From an uncultured Selenomonas sp. (GTDB lineage: Bacteria > Bacillota > Negativicutes > Selenomonadales > Selenomonadaceae), in assembly GCA_938045435.1 (NCBI GenBank), contig CALIBA010000041.1:1-10046 (forward strand): a stretch of DNA of 10,046 bases. The letters run 5' to 3'. The notes beneath the pieces were generated by a model. It did no database searches and was not told where the DNA came from. It saw only the letters and a list, made by a program, of their open reading frames with translations. Made by a program: the position numbers and the translations under genes. Every line of letters starts with the position of its first letter. Position 1 is the stretch's first letter. Positions 1-6,962 of the stretch are shown one piece after another.

Positions 1-95
1 ACGACAAAACTCCATACAATGCGATTCAAGCCTTATTTAAGGTTTGATAAATTGACATGCAATGTATATATTGCTTATCGCTGAATAGTTACTTT

Positions 96-143
96 GCTTC
101 TTTTCTTTGGTCGCCTACTCGTTCAAAGAGAAAGAAAAGAAGC
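96..143. repeat. Perfect 13-bp inverted repeat overlapping the adjacent terminator
   Basis: Positions 96-108 (gcttcttttcttt) are the exact reverse complement of 131-143, with a 22-base loop. The right arm shares bases 140-143 with the left arm of the next hairpin (140-152), so the two structures cannot both form fully. It could be a second terminator stem or part of a switch; the sequence alone does not decide. Confidence 0.5.
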
Positions 144-170
144 CACGCAAATCGAAAATTTGCGTGGCTT
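140..170 (-). terminator. Rho-independent terminator hairpin after the truncated minus-strand gene
   Basis: Bases 140-152 pair perfectly with 158-170 (13 bp, GC-rich core, 5-base loop). Read on the minus strand, the stem is followed by a pyrimidine- and T-rich tract (cttcttttcttt). It lies 25 bases past the TAG that ends the minus-strand remnant at 195-293. On the plus strand it is followed by only a short T run, so minus-strand termination fits best. Confidence 0.65.
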
Positions 171-194
171 TTGCTATTATTCAGCAGGATATTT

Positions 195-293
195 CTACAC
201 TTTCGTTATTCGGTCTATTCGTTTGTTGGGATGTCTGTCAAAAACCCACGAGTTGTTGAGAGCATTGCTCGAAAAATTTATTTCATTATCGGG
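195..293 (-). pseudogene. 3' remnant of an unknown minus-strand gene cut by the IS
   Basis: Reading the minus strand from the IS edge (293) there are 32 open codons ending in TAG at 197-195. The peptide ends in DRHPNKRIDRITKV. The other two minus frames hit stops within a few codons. The composition (mixed charged, aromatic and polar residues) looks like a protein C-terminus, and a terminator hairpin follows directly. I do not recognise the family. The rest of the gene is missing because the IS21 left end starts at 294. A short open frame can arise by chance in AT-rich DNA, so the call rests on the frame, the peptide character and the terminator together. Confidence 0.45.
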
Positions 294-346
294 TGGAAAA
301 GCCACACTAATTTGACCCACCCTGGCAAGTATTTTAGACCCAGTAA
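294..346 (+). repeat. IS21 left terminal inverted repeat (IRL)
   Basis: The first 31 bases are identical to the reverse complement of the right end. After that come one mismatch (g/t) and one single-base indel, and matching continues through TATTTTAGACCCAGTAA. Internal GACCCA-type motifs begin near 314, 337 and 361, suggesting multiple transposase binding sites. Confidence 0.9.
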
Positions 347-381
347 GGTTAAAATAATGAGACCCACCTCACCAAAATAAG

Positions 382-428
382 AATGACCCTTTGAAACGCT
401 AGTTTTTTAGGGTCATTTTGTAGTTTTG
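382..428 (+). promoter_or_regulatory. Candidate istA promoter and upstream hairpin
   Basis: TAGTTTTG at 421-428 fits the Bacteroides -7 box TAnnTTTG and lies 45 bases before the istA ATG. No TTTG is visible at the usual -33 distance (the nearest, 390-393, is too far), so the promoter is tentative. Just upstream, aatgaccct (382-390) and agggtcatt (409-417) form a 9-bp inverted repeat that reuses the GACCC motif of the IS ends. It could bind transposase and so autoregulate the operon; that is inference. Confidence 0.35.
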
Positions 429-473
429 TGTTACTGCCCTGGCCGGCATTAAAAACATAAAACTATTATTTAT

Positions 474-2054
474 ATGACAAAATTAAAGAATTTATTGCGC
501 TGTTACGCATCTGGTATGGGAATAAGAAGTATTTCTAGTACTTTCCATATATCTCGTAACACCCTCCGCAAGTATGTCCGTAAATTCCAAGAAAGTGGCT
601 TGTCCATGGAGCAAATTCTGTCGCTTTCAGATGATAAGCTGGCGGACTTGTTTTCAGATGGGCATTCTCGTAACCGTCCGCCTTCTGCTCGCAAGTTGGA
701 GTTAGAGGCACTTGTTCCTGATTATGTGAAACGGCTTAGCAAGAAGGGTGTTTCTATCTTATCTCTTCACACGGAGTATCTCAAAACTCATCCTAATGGT
801 TACCAGTATTCTACTTTCAAACACGCAATCCATGCCTACAGATGTCAAACACGAGCCGTAGGACATGTAGAGCACCTTGCTGGCGATCAGATGTATATTG
901 ATTATGCAGGTGATAAGCTAGAGATAGTCGAAGAACAGACGGGTGAGGTGCGGAAGGTAGAGGTTTTTGTGGCTACCCTTCCATGCAGTCATTACACCTA
1001 TTGCGAGGCAGTGTGGTCGCAGAAGAAGGAAGACCTTATCGTTGCTTGCGAGAATGCTCTTCATTTCTTTGGTGGTGTACCCAAGGCTGTTGTGCCTGAC
1101 AACTTAAAATCAGCCGTTATCCGCAGTGATCGTAATGAGCCTGTTATCAATGACGACTTCGCTGCTATGGCTGAATTTTATGACATGGCTGTTTATCCAG
1201 CTAGGGTGCGCCGTCCCAAGGACAAGGCACTGGTTGAGAATGCTGTAAAGCTAATGTATCGGTCGGTATATGTAGATATTGAAGGGCAAATTTTCCATAA
1301 TCTAGAATCACTTAATGTTGCTATACGCACATCTTTAGAAGCATTTAACAGCCGTAGATTGAGTGGGCGTAAGGAATCCCGTCAAGAACTATTTGAGGAA
1401 ATGGAAAAAGATTTTCTTCGTCCTCTTCCTACCGCTCGCTATCAGATGAAGTCTAGAAAGTCTGCTACTGTCATGGCTAATAGCTTCGTTATGCTAAGAA
1501 AGCATAGTTATAGTGTTCCAACAGAGTATATCGGCAAACGTATGGAGCTTATTTACGATAATGACAATGTTCAAATCTACTATGGGTTAAAGTTAGTTAC
1601 CATCCATCAGCGAGATGATACTCCCTATACCTACTCACAGAAAGATGCACATAATCTTCCTGGTCATCATGGTAGCTTTGAAAAGGATTTGGAGGAAATA
1701 TATCAACGGGCAGGGCAAATAGACAACATCCTTCTGCTTTATCTCAAGGAAGTCGCTACGCAGATGAAATATCCACCAAAAGCCTTCCGCTCTTGCCGTG
1801 GTATCATGTCGCTGGAGAAGAAGTATGGCATGGCTCGTCTAGTAGCAGCTTGTAACTGTGCCTCGGAAGGACGACGCTATGGCTATAATGAGATAAAGGA
1901 TATACTACAGAAGGGTGATGATGCTCCCTATATATCTATGGATGAAGATAATATGGAGCTATCTCCTGAATATAAACCAAAAACTCATAAGAACATACGA
2001 GGCAAGGATTATTTCTCAAAGCAATTATCCAATAATAGCAAACAATTAAAGTAA
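474..2054 (+). CDS. istA: IS21-family transposase IstA
   Basis: This 526-residue DDE transposase catalyses strand transfer of the IS with its ATPase partner IstB. The N-terminus has a helix-turn-helix (about residues 14-36, GMGIRSISSTFHISRNTLRK) for end binding. The integrase-type core follows, with likely catalytic residues D143 (in GDQMYIDYAG, aligning with the usual GEQxQVDWG motif), D209 (VPDN) and E255 (KALVENAV). A Mu-type C-terminal domain follows. The length is normal for IstA. The start is the first ATG after the candidate promoter. istB follows after 6 bases, so the two are co-transcribed. No frameshift is seen. Confidence 0.96.
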   Translation: MTKLKNLLRCYASGMGIRSISSTFHISRNTLRKYVRKFQESGLSMEQILSLSDDKLADLFSDGHSRNRPPSARKLELEALVPDYVKRLSKKGVSILSLHTEYLKTHPNGYQYSTFKHAIHAYRCQTRAVGHVEHLAGDQMYIDYAGDKLEIVEEQTGEVRKVEVFVATLPCSHYTYCEAVWSQKKEDLIVACENALHFFGGVPKAVVPDNLKSAVIRSDRNEPVINDDFAAMAEFYDMAVYPARVRRPKDKALVENAVKLMYRSVYVDIEGQIFHNLESLNVAIRTSLEAFNSRRLSGRKESRQELFEEMEKDFLRPLPTARYQMKSRKSATVMANSFVMLRKHSYSVPTEYIGKRMELIYDNDNVQIYYGLKLVTIHQRDDTPYTYSQKDAHNLPGHHGSFEKDLEEIYQRAGQIDNILLLYLKEVATQMKYPPKAFRSCRGIMSLEKKYGMARLVAACNCASEGRRYGYNEIKDILQKGDDAPYISMDEDNMELSPEYKPKTHKNIRGKDYFSKQLSNNSKQLK

Positions 2055-2060
2055 ACAACT

Positions 2061-2849
2061 ATGGAACTAAATAATAATAAGACAGCACCTATTGTGCAAG
2101 AAATGGATAAGAATCAGTTATCTCTTGATTTAATGCATAGAATGAGGCTTACGGGTATGGCAACTGCCTTTGAAGAAAGTCTAACAACTACAATTGCAGA
2201 TACGATGACACCAGATGCCTTTTTATCTTGGCTCTTATCTCGAGAATGGGACTATCGTTCTGCAGCAGCCATTGAAAGACTCATAAAATCAGCAGGGTTT
2301 AGATATAAAACCTATCCTGAGCAAATAGATTATAATATCAATCGCAACCTTAGCCAAAACAAAATGGAGAGAATACTCTCACTTGATTTTATCAAGCAAG
2401 GACGCAATATATTTATTACTGGTTCATCAGGAACTGGTAAAAGTTTTATCGCTACAGCTATAGGCTATCATGCTTGTAAAAATGGTATTAGAACGATGTA
2501 TGCTAACATGTCAAAGCTGCTGGGGACACTTAAGGTTGCCAAGAACAAAGGAACGTTAGAAACAGAGCTAAAGAAGATAGAGCGATGTCGCTTGTTAATC
2601 CTCGATGATGCCTTCCTTGTACCTGTAGATGCAAAAGAGCGTCCTATATTACTTGATATTATAGAAGATAGGCATGAAAGGAAGTCGATTATCATATCTT
2701 CTCAACTTCCTGTAGACAACTGGTATGATGCAATAGGCGACCCTACCGTGGCAGATGCTGTACTAGATAGAATTGTGCATACCTCATATCAAATAGAACT
2801 AACTGGAGAGAGTCTTAGAAAGATAAAAGCAAAGAATATTACCAAGTAA
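2061..2849 (+). CDS. istB: IS21-family helper ATPase IstB
   Basis: This 262-residue AAA+ ATPase of the IstB/DnaC type selects target DNA and activates IstA. Walker A is GSSGTGKS at residues 121-128 and Walker B is RLLILDD at 177-183, both intact. The N-terminal region (about 20-75) is the IstB helical segment. It starts 6 bases after the istA stop, giving one operon. The length is normal for the family. After the stop, tgacccac (2863-2870) and gtgggtca (2887-2894) form an 8-bp inverted repeat built from the end motifs. Confidence 0.96.
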   Translation: MELNNNKTAPIVQEMDKNQLSLDLMHRMRLTGMATAFEESLTTTIADTMTPDAFLSWLLSREWDYRSAAAIERLIKSAGFRYKTYPEQIDYNINRNLSQNKMERILSLDFIKQGRNIFITGSSGTGKSFIATAIGYHACKNGIRTMYANMSKLLGTLKVAKNKGTLETELKKIERCRLLILDDAFLVPVDAKERPILLDIIEDRHERKSIIISSQLPVDNWYDAIGDPTVADAVLDRIVHTSYQIELTGESLRKIKAKNITK

Positions 2850-2907
2850 TAGCGAAATAAAATGACCCACCCGACCAGGGCATTTAGTGGGTCAATAATA
2901 AATCGTT

Positions 2908-2961
2908 TTACTGGGTCTAAAATACTTTGACAGGGTGGGTCAAATTAGTGTGGCTTTTCCA
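2908..2961 (-). repeat. IS21 right terminal inverted repeat (IRR)
   Basis: The reverse complement begins TGGAAAAGCCACACTAATTT and matches IRL over its whole length with one mismatch and one extra base. GACCCA-type motifs recur as the reverse complement near 2933-2943, 2911-2920 and 2886-2895. Confidence 0.9.
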
Positions 2962-3024
2962 ATAGCAGCGCAGCAGATGTGTCAGGTGGTGGACAAGATA
3001 ACCTTGAAGCGCAAGGAGGCATAA
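2962..3024 (+). pseudogene. 3' remnant of an unknown plus-strand gene cut by the IS
   Basis: Directly after the IS right end, an open frame encodes about 20 residues (ending VVDKITLKRKEA) and stops with TAA at 3022-3024. A strong terminator hairpin follows 23 bases later, as expected after a real gene end. G+C is higher than in the left-flank remnant, and the frame reads away from the IS, opposite to the left remnant. The family cannot be told from 20 residues. Given its position ahead of the mobilization module it may be a gene of that element, but this is inference. Confidence 0.45.
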
Positions 3025-3047
3025 ATGTCTCACATTGACAGGTATTC

Positions 3048-3095
3048 AGAGGGGCGGTTATGGCTACAAGGCTATAATCGCCCCTCTATGTTTTT
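3048..3095 (+). terminator. Strong rho-independent terminator
   Basis: agaggggcggttat (3048-3061) pairs with ataatcgcccctct (3074-3087): 14 bp with one G-T wobble and a 12-base loop, then atgttttt. It ends transcription from the truncated gene at 2962-3024 and shields the downstream module from IS read-through. Confidence 0.8.
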
Positions 3096-3224
3096 GGCTT
3101 GATGCCACCATTTATAAGCCCCTCAGAGTATGAAACAGAGTATGATATGATGACATTTCGTGAAATACATTGAAAAAGACCGTTCTAACCGCAAATAACG
3201 GGCAGTAATTGGGAAAAATAGCAT

Positions 3225-3232
3225 TAACTTTG
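3225..3232 (+). promoter_or_regulatory. Candidate -7 box for the membrane-protein gene
   Basis: TAACTTTG fits TAnnTTTG and lies 39 bases before the chosen ATG at 3272. There is no clear TTTG -33 box. A 10-base direct repeat CAGAGTATGA (3124-3133 and 3136-3145, 12-base period) lies upstream and might be an operator. The box lies inside the reading frame that would begin at TTG 3209, which argues for the later ATG start. Confidence 0.4.
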
Positions 3233-3271
3233 CACAAAATAATACAGGAACATTCAATCTCTCAACGAAAT

Positions 3272-4129
3272 ATGGAATCATCAATCAAGGACAAATACAT
3301 CATCTTGGGCTTTGTCGGCTTCGCCATCGTCCTAATATCTTCCATTGCCACGCTGGTAATAGCGGACAGCTTCAACCAAGACAACTTTGTCAGGTGGATA
3401 GTATTCGTATGCTGTAACCTGTTGGGATGGTTGCTCTATCTCTCCTTTCAGACACTTATCTTTGATACATACGAAATCTACAAAATCAAGTTCGGCAAGA
3501 AAGAAACGATTGCCGAAGCCATAGAGGTGCAGGAAGAACTGTCACAAAATACACTTGAAGAAGCCACATCTGTGCCTGGACCTACATCAGTCCCTGAGCC
3601 TGTACCCGAATCATCCCCGACAAAAGAAGAGACACTTATCCAAACACAACCGATAGAGCTTACTATCGCCCCGGATCTTCACGAAAAGAACCGTGCCAAT
3701 TACGCAAGCAGAGAGCAACGGGAAAAGGAAGAGCGCATCCGCATGGTCATGGAGTATTGCCATTATTACCTGCCTCGCATTGCCGACCAAGAAACCGTGA
3801 ACCACATCTGTACTGAGGTGGACAAATGGATGAATCTTAACACTTATACCCCGAAGCCCATACAAAGACCGTTTACCAAAGACATCAACAACATTCCACT
3901 CCGTCACTTCGTATGGAATATCTCTGAGCGTTTCCTGTACAAGAGATACTACAATGGGGATAACCGTGCCAAGTTCATCAAAGCCCTTTTCCCGAAATCG
4001 TTTGCTGATACAGACTTATCAACCATCAAGAATTTCAAGGTAGAGCCGTTAAAGACGGAAATTCCCATTGATGAACCCGAAAACGGCAAACTTGATTTCC
4101 ACTATCCCGAGGATTATGTGCGGAATTAG
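3272..4129 (+). CDS. Two-TM membrane-anchored hypothetical protein of the mobilization module
   Basis: I do not recognise this 285-residue protein. It has two hydrophobic helices, about residues 9-31 (YIILGFVGFAIVLISSIATL) and 40-63, split by a short polar loop, so it is likely a hairpin inner-membrane anchor. A Glu-rich stretch (80-100) and a Pro-rich linker (VPGPTSVPEPVPESSP, 101-116) follow. The C-terminal soluble domain (about 140-285) is rich in charged and aromatic residues. There is no signal-peptide cleavage site or known catalytic motif that I can see. The ATG at 3272 is preferred over TTG at 3209 because a -7-like box lies between them. The gene is separated from the next by about 200 bases, so it is probably its own unit. 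A membrane role in transfer or coupling is possible but is a guess from position. Confidence 0.75.
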   Translation: MESSIKDKYIILGFVGFAIVLISSIATLVIADSFNQDNFVRWIVFVCCNLLGWLLYLSFQTLIFDTYEIYKIKFGKKETIAEAIEVQEELSQNTLEEATSVPGPTSVPEPVPESSPTKEETLIQTQPIELTIAPDLHEKNRANYASREQREKEERIRMVMEYCHYYLPRIADQETVNHICTEVDKWMNLNTYTPKPIQRPFTKDINNIPLRHFVWNISERFLYKRYYNGDNRAKFIKALFPKSFADTDLSTIKNFKVEPLKTEIPIDEPENGKLDFHYPEDYVRN

Positions 4130-4190
4130 GATAATCACGACACCAACGACAACCATCCGGTAACTCATAACCGCCTGTTTTACATCGTTT

Positions 4191-4237
4191 CCCGAGTAAT
4201 TTTACCCGTCATTTATGGCTGGGCTTAATTATTCGGG
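4191..4237 (+). promoter_or_regulatory. Inverted repeat upstream of the HTH gene
   Basis: cccgagtaatt (4191-4201) pairs with aattattcggg (4227-4237): 11 bp with one wobble and a 25-base loop. The right arm is followed by aattattttgc. It lies between the membrane-protein gene and the HTH-ATPase-primase operon. It could be an operator for the HTH protein or a weak terminator; the sequence does not separate these. Confidence 0.4.
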
Positions 4238-4328
4238 AATTATTTTGCAATGACGTGTCGTGGAGATATTCACGGATATATCATTTCAGTCCTTTGCGCC
4301 AAGTCTTACAAAAGAGACGAGTACGCGA

Positions 4329-4703
4329 ATGGAAAAATCAATTCTTACCTTCAACGACCTCCCCGAGGTTGTCGCTCAGCTTCGAGACGAAGTGATGAGC
4401 CTGAAAAGCCTGCTCGCCGAGCAGCGCAGTGTGAACAATGCCAAAACGGTGGACACCCACGTGCCCATGTCTGTGGACGAGGCAGCAGAGTATTTAGGTA
4501 TCCCTAAGGGTACGCTCTACATGAAACTGTCAGAAGGGACAATCCCTGCCACCAAGCCCGGCAAACGCTATTGCCTTTACCGTGACGAACTGGACAAGTG
4601 GCTGGAAACCGCCCGAAAGAATCCCATACCGTTGTCAGACGAGGAACTGAACAAGTCCTTATCCTCTTCCCACCGTCGCAAGCCCAACCCACGTAACTGG
4701 TGA
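4329..4703 (+). CDS. Excisionase-type helix-turn-helix DNA-binding protein
   Basis: This is a 124-residue small DNA-binding protein of the excisionase/MerR-like HTH_17 type common in Bacteroides mobile elements. Residues 1-35 form a short helical, probably coiled segment (starting MEKSILTFNDLPEVVAQL). The winged-HTH core is at about 46-95, with MSVDEAAEYLGIPKGTLY as the recognition part and a KPGKRYCLYRDELDKWL tail typical of this fold. The basic C-terminus ends HRRKPNPRNW. The ATG at 4329 is chosen because MEKSILTF fits the usual family start; an in-frame ATG at 4260 would add 23 atypical residues. The ATPase gene follows 5 bases later, so these are one operon. It may act as excision or transfer regulator, possibly at the 4191-4237 repeat. 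Confidence 0.85.
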   Translation: MEKSILTFNDLPEVVAQLRDEVMSLKSLLAEQRSVNNAKTVDTHVPMSVDEAAEYLGIPKGTLYMKLSEGTIPATKPGKRYCLYRDELDKWLETARKNPIPLSDEELNKSLSSSHRRKPNPRNW

Positions 4704-4708
4704 ATGAT

Positions 4709-5806
4709 ATGGAAGAGGATAAGAACTATATCAACCTGATACGTGGCGACCTCACAAAAGCATCCCAAGCGCATAACGGTATGCCCGACAGTGTAGGCAT
4801 GATGAATATCAAGACGGCAAACCAAACCATTCTTGAAGCATCGTTATTGCCTACGCCCCGTGCGCTGTGGGACAGCTTTTGGTACGAGGGGGAACTCTCC
4901 TGCTTGTTTGCCGATTCCAACGTGGGCAAGTCCATCCTTGCCGTGCAGATAGCCGACCGCATCGCCCGAACCGACAATGTGCTGTATCTGGACTTTGAAC
5001 TGTCCGAAAAGCAGTTCCAGCTCCGCTATACCAACGAGCATGGAGAGCTCTACACCTTTCCCGACAAACTCTATCGGGTGTCTATTGACTGCAACCAGCT
5101 TTTGGATGCCAACTTTGAGGAAGCTATCATAGGCGGCATTGAACAGATGGCTGTGCAGACCGACTGCAAGATTTTCATCATTGACAATCTTACCTACCTG
5201 TGTTGCGCCATGGAGAAAGGCGATGCCGCAGGACGGCTGATGATTCAGCTGAACAATCTCAAAAAGAGATATGCGCTCTCTATCCTTGTCCTGGCACATA
5301 CGCCCAAACGCTCTTTGGATTGTCCCATCACATCCAACGACCTTGCCGGAAGCAAACGGCTCTACAATTTCTTTGACAGCGTGTTCACCATTGGAAAAAG
5401 TGCCCAAGACGGAGGGCTTCGCTATGTGAAGCAGCTTAAAGTGCGCTATGGCACGTTCTCTCATGATGCGGATAATGTAATCGTTTACGAGATTGACAAG
5501 GTGGATGCTTTCTTGCAGTTCGTGTTCAGGGGCTATTCCACGGAAAAGGAACACTTGAAAAAATTGGGCGACAATGAATCAAGCCAAAGGGATTGCCAAA
5601 TTCTGCAACTCTCCCAATCGGGCAAGTCCGTCAGGGAGATAGCCTCACAGGTGAATTGTGGCAAGTCCACCGTAAACCGTATCATCCAGCGCAGCAAAGA
5701 GAGTAAAAACGCAGGTGTCCCAAGTGTCCCACTGTCCCAACCCTTAGAGTGTGGGACAATGGGACAGGATGGGACAGCCGACAATCAACCATCAAAAACG
5801 GACTAA
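4709..5806 (+). CDS. RecA/RepA-like AAA_25 ATPase with C-terminal HTH
   Basis: A 365-residue RecA-fold ATPase, resembling hexameric RepA-type helicases and AAA_25 proteins of mobilizable elements. Walker A is ADSNVGKS (residues 68-75), with A in place of the first G. Walker B is KIFIIDN (154-160), and the VLAHTPKR segment (194-201) resembles a sensor strand. About residues 304-327 (SGKSVREIASQVNCGKSTVN) look like a resolvase-type HTH, so DNA binding is built in. The start is ATG 4709, 5 bases after the HTH stop; a GTG at 4700 overlapping that stop is the alternative. The primase-like gene follows after 3 bases. The pairing suggests helicase-loader or helicase plus primase for element replication. 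The 3' end encodes the heptamer array at 5716-5776. Confidence 0.88.
   Translation: MEEDKNYINLIRGDLTKASQAHNGMPDSVGMMNIKTANQTILEASLLPTPRALWDSFWYEGELSCLFADSNVGKSILAVQIADRIARTDNVLYLDFELSEKQFQLRYTNEHGELYTFPDKLYRVSIDCNQLLDANFEEAIIGGIEQMAVQTDCKIFIIDNLTYLCCAMEKGDAAGRLMIQLNNLKKRYALSILVLAHTPKRSLDCPITSNDLAGSKRLYNFFDSVFTIGKSAQDGGLRYVKQLKVRYGTFSHDADNVIVYEIDKVDAFLQFVFRGYSTEKEHLKKLGDNESSQRDCQILQLSQSGKSVREIASQVNCGKSTVNRIIQRSKESKNAGVPSVPLSQPLECGTMGQDGTADNQPSKTD
5716..5776. repeat. Symmetric array of six heptamers (3x TGTCCCA, 3x TGGGACA)
   Basis: Direct copies of TGTCCCA lie at 5716-5722, 5725-5731 and 5733-5739. Inverted copies TGGGACA lie at 5752-5758, 5760-5766 and 5770-5776. Each pair shares an axis at about 5745.5-5746, and copies are spaced 8-10 bases apart. 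The whole block can fold into one long stem with small internal loops. It sits inside the low-complexity C-terminal tail of the ATPase (VPSVPLSQPLECGTMGQDGT). It resembles iterons or a multi-site operator; function is inferred. Confidence 0.85.
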
Positions 5807-5809
5807 GCT

Positions 5810-6925
5810 ATGGGCAATTATTCATTACAGAAGTATAAAGGAACGGCAACACGGCATACCTGCCCCAAATGCGGAGACAGGCATTCTTTCGTCTATTACG
5901 TGGACGAAAATAATGTGCCGTTGCATCCATCGGTCGGCAGATGTAACCACGAAAGCGGTTGTGGGTATCACTACACTCCGAAAGAGTATTTTCAAGAGCA
6001 TCCTGAACACAGAACTACCAATGATTTCTCTTTTGACAGGCAAAGAGCAGAGCAGAAGAAAGTGAAGCAGCAAAGTAAGCCGACAGCCATCGGCTATATT
6101 CCCCCTCACTATGTGGAGAAGTCGCAAAGCGAGCGTAGCAATTTCTTCCGTTTCCTCTTCACACTCCTTACTTCCTACTATGGCGACAAGGCGAAAGAGG
6201 TGTTGAAGCGGTTGTTGGAGGAATACCGTTTGGGGGCTACCCGTGACGGCTCTGTTATCTTTTGGCAGATAGACAGGACGGGCAAGGTACGCACGGGAAA
6301 GGTGATGCAGTACAATCCCGAAGACGGACACCGTATCAAGGGAGGACAGACATCGGCAGTGAACTGGATACACAGCATATTGAAAAAGCAGCGTGTGTTG
6401 GCAGAGGATTGGCAACTATCCCAATGCCTTTTCGGGGAACACTTGTTGAAAACGCATCCCGACAAGGTGGTGGTCTTGGTGGAATCCGAGAAGAGTGCCG
6501 TTATCGGTTCTGCTATCTTCCCCGATTATGTATGGCTGGCTACGGGTGGTAAGAGTCAGATGAGAGAAGAGAAACTCCGTGTACTGTCAGGGCGAACCGT
6601 GCTTCTCTTTCCCGATGCCGATGCTTATGCCGAGTGGAAACAGCGAGCCGAGAGCATGTACTTTTGTAAGGTGGTGGTTTCGGACATCATCGAAAGGAAT
6701 GCCACCCCGAAACAAAAAGAAGCCCATATCGACATAGCCGATTGGATTATCTTTCAGATACGGGAGGGCAAGGTGATGAGTACAGCCAACCACTTGGTCG
6801 AGGCTGAGAGAATCCTCCAGCGGATGATAGAGAAGAATCCCGTCCTGCAAAAACTGATAGACGATTTAGACCTTGTGCTGGTCGGTGCATCTCCAATCGG
6901 CAACGATGATGAAAAACCTCCCTGA
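5810..6925 (+). CDS. Primase-like protein with zinc finger and toprim domain (DUF6371-type)
   Basis: A 371-residue protein. The N-terminal zinc-ribbon has CPKCG (C18, C21) and a second pair C45 and C51 in GRCNHESGCGYHYTP, as in primase-type zinc domains of Bacteroides elements. The middle (about 105-200) is a basic domain. A toprim-like core follows: VVLVESEKSA (E225), ATGGKSQ, LLFPDADA (D269, D271) and HIDIADW (D308, D311). These acidic residues would bind Mg2+ for primer synthesis. The family match is from motifs, not a search. It starts 3 bases after the ATPase stop and is part of the same operon. It likely primes the transferred strand or element replication together with the ATPase. Confidence 0.85.
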   Translation: MGNYSLQKYKGTATRHTCPKCGDRHSFVYYVDENNVPLHPSVGRCNHESGCGYHYTPKEYFQEHPEHRTTNDFSFDRQRAEQKKVKQQSKPTAIGYIPPHYVEKSQSERSNFFRFLFTLLTSYYGDKAKEVLKRLLEEYRLGATRDGSVIFWQIDRTGKVRTGKVMQYNPEDGHRIKGGQTSAVNWIHSILKKQRVLAEDWQLSQCLFGEHLLKTHPDKVVVLVESEKSAVIGSAIFPDYVWLATGGKSQMREEKLRVLSGRTVLLFPDADAYAEWKQRAESMYFCKVVVSDIIERNATPKQKEAHIDIADWIIFQIREGKVMSTANHLVEAERILQRMIEKNPVLQKLIDDLDLVLVGASPIGNDDEKPP

Positions 6926-6962
6926 CGGAGGAGAGCGGAAGCCGTAGGCTGGAGTTTGCAGA

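Larger units (their letters stand above)
294..2961 (+). mobile_element. IS21-family insertion sequence, complete
   Basis: A 2668-bp element bounded by long imperfect inverted repeats that begin TGGAAAAGCC and end in CA. It encodes the two-gene istA-istB operon typical of the IS21 family. Both genes are full length and open, so the element may be active. Several GACCCA-type repeats sit inside each end, as known for IS21 ends that bind several transposase units. The flanking bases (atcggg on the left, atagcag on the right) show no 4-8 bp target duplication, and each flank carries a different broken gene. That points to a deletion or recombination between IS copies. I do not assign an ISfinder name. 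Confidence 0.93.

Noticed and set aside
57..380. Plus-strand open frames at 57-380 and 94-315
   Set aside because: They run through both hairpins and across the IS left boundary, have low-complexity basic or hydrophobic sequence, and conflict with the minus-strand remnant and its terminator.
286..2968. Target-site duplication of the IS
   Set aside because: Left flank ttatcggg and right flank atagcag do not match as direct repeats at any 4-8 base length.
3209..3271. TTG start for the two-TM protein
   Set aside because: Rare start codon in this group, and a -7-like box (3225-3232) lies inside the extension; ATG 3272 places the TM segments normally.
4844..5554. 236-residue minus-strand open frame opposite the ATPase gene
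   Set aside because: Shadow of the ATPase coding strand, which has clear Walker motifs and operon context; no start signals or family features on the minus strand.
5716..5776. CRISPR-like repeat array
   Set aside because: Repeats are 7 bases with 1-3 base gaps within each half and change orientation halfway; no spacers or cas genes.
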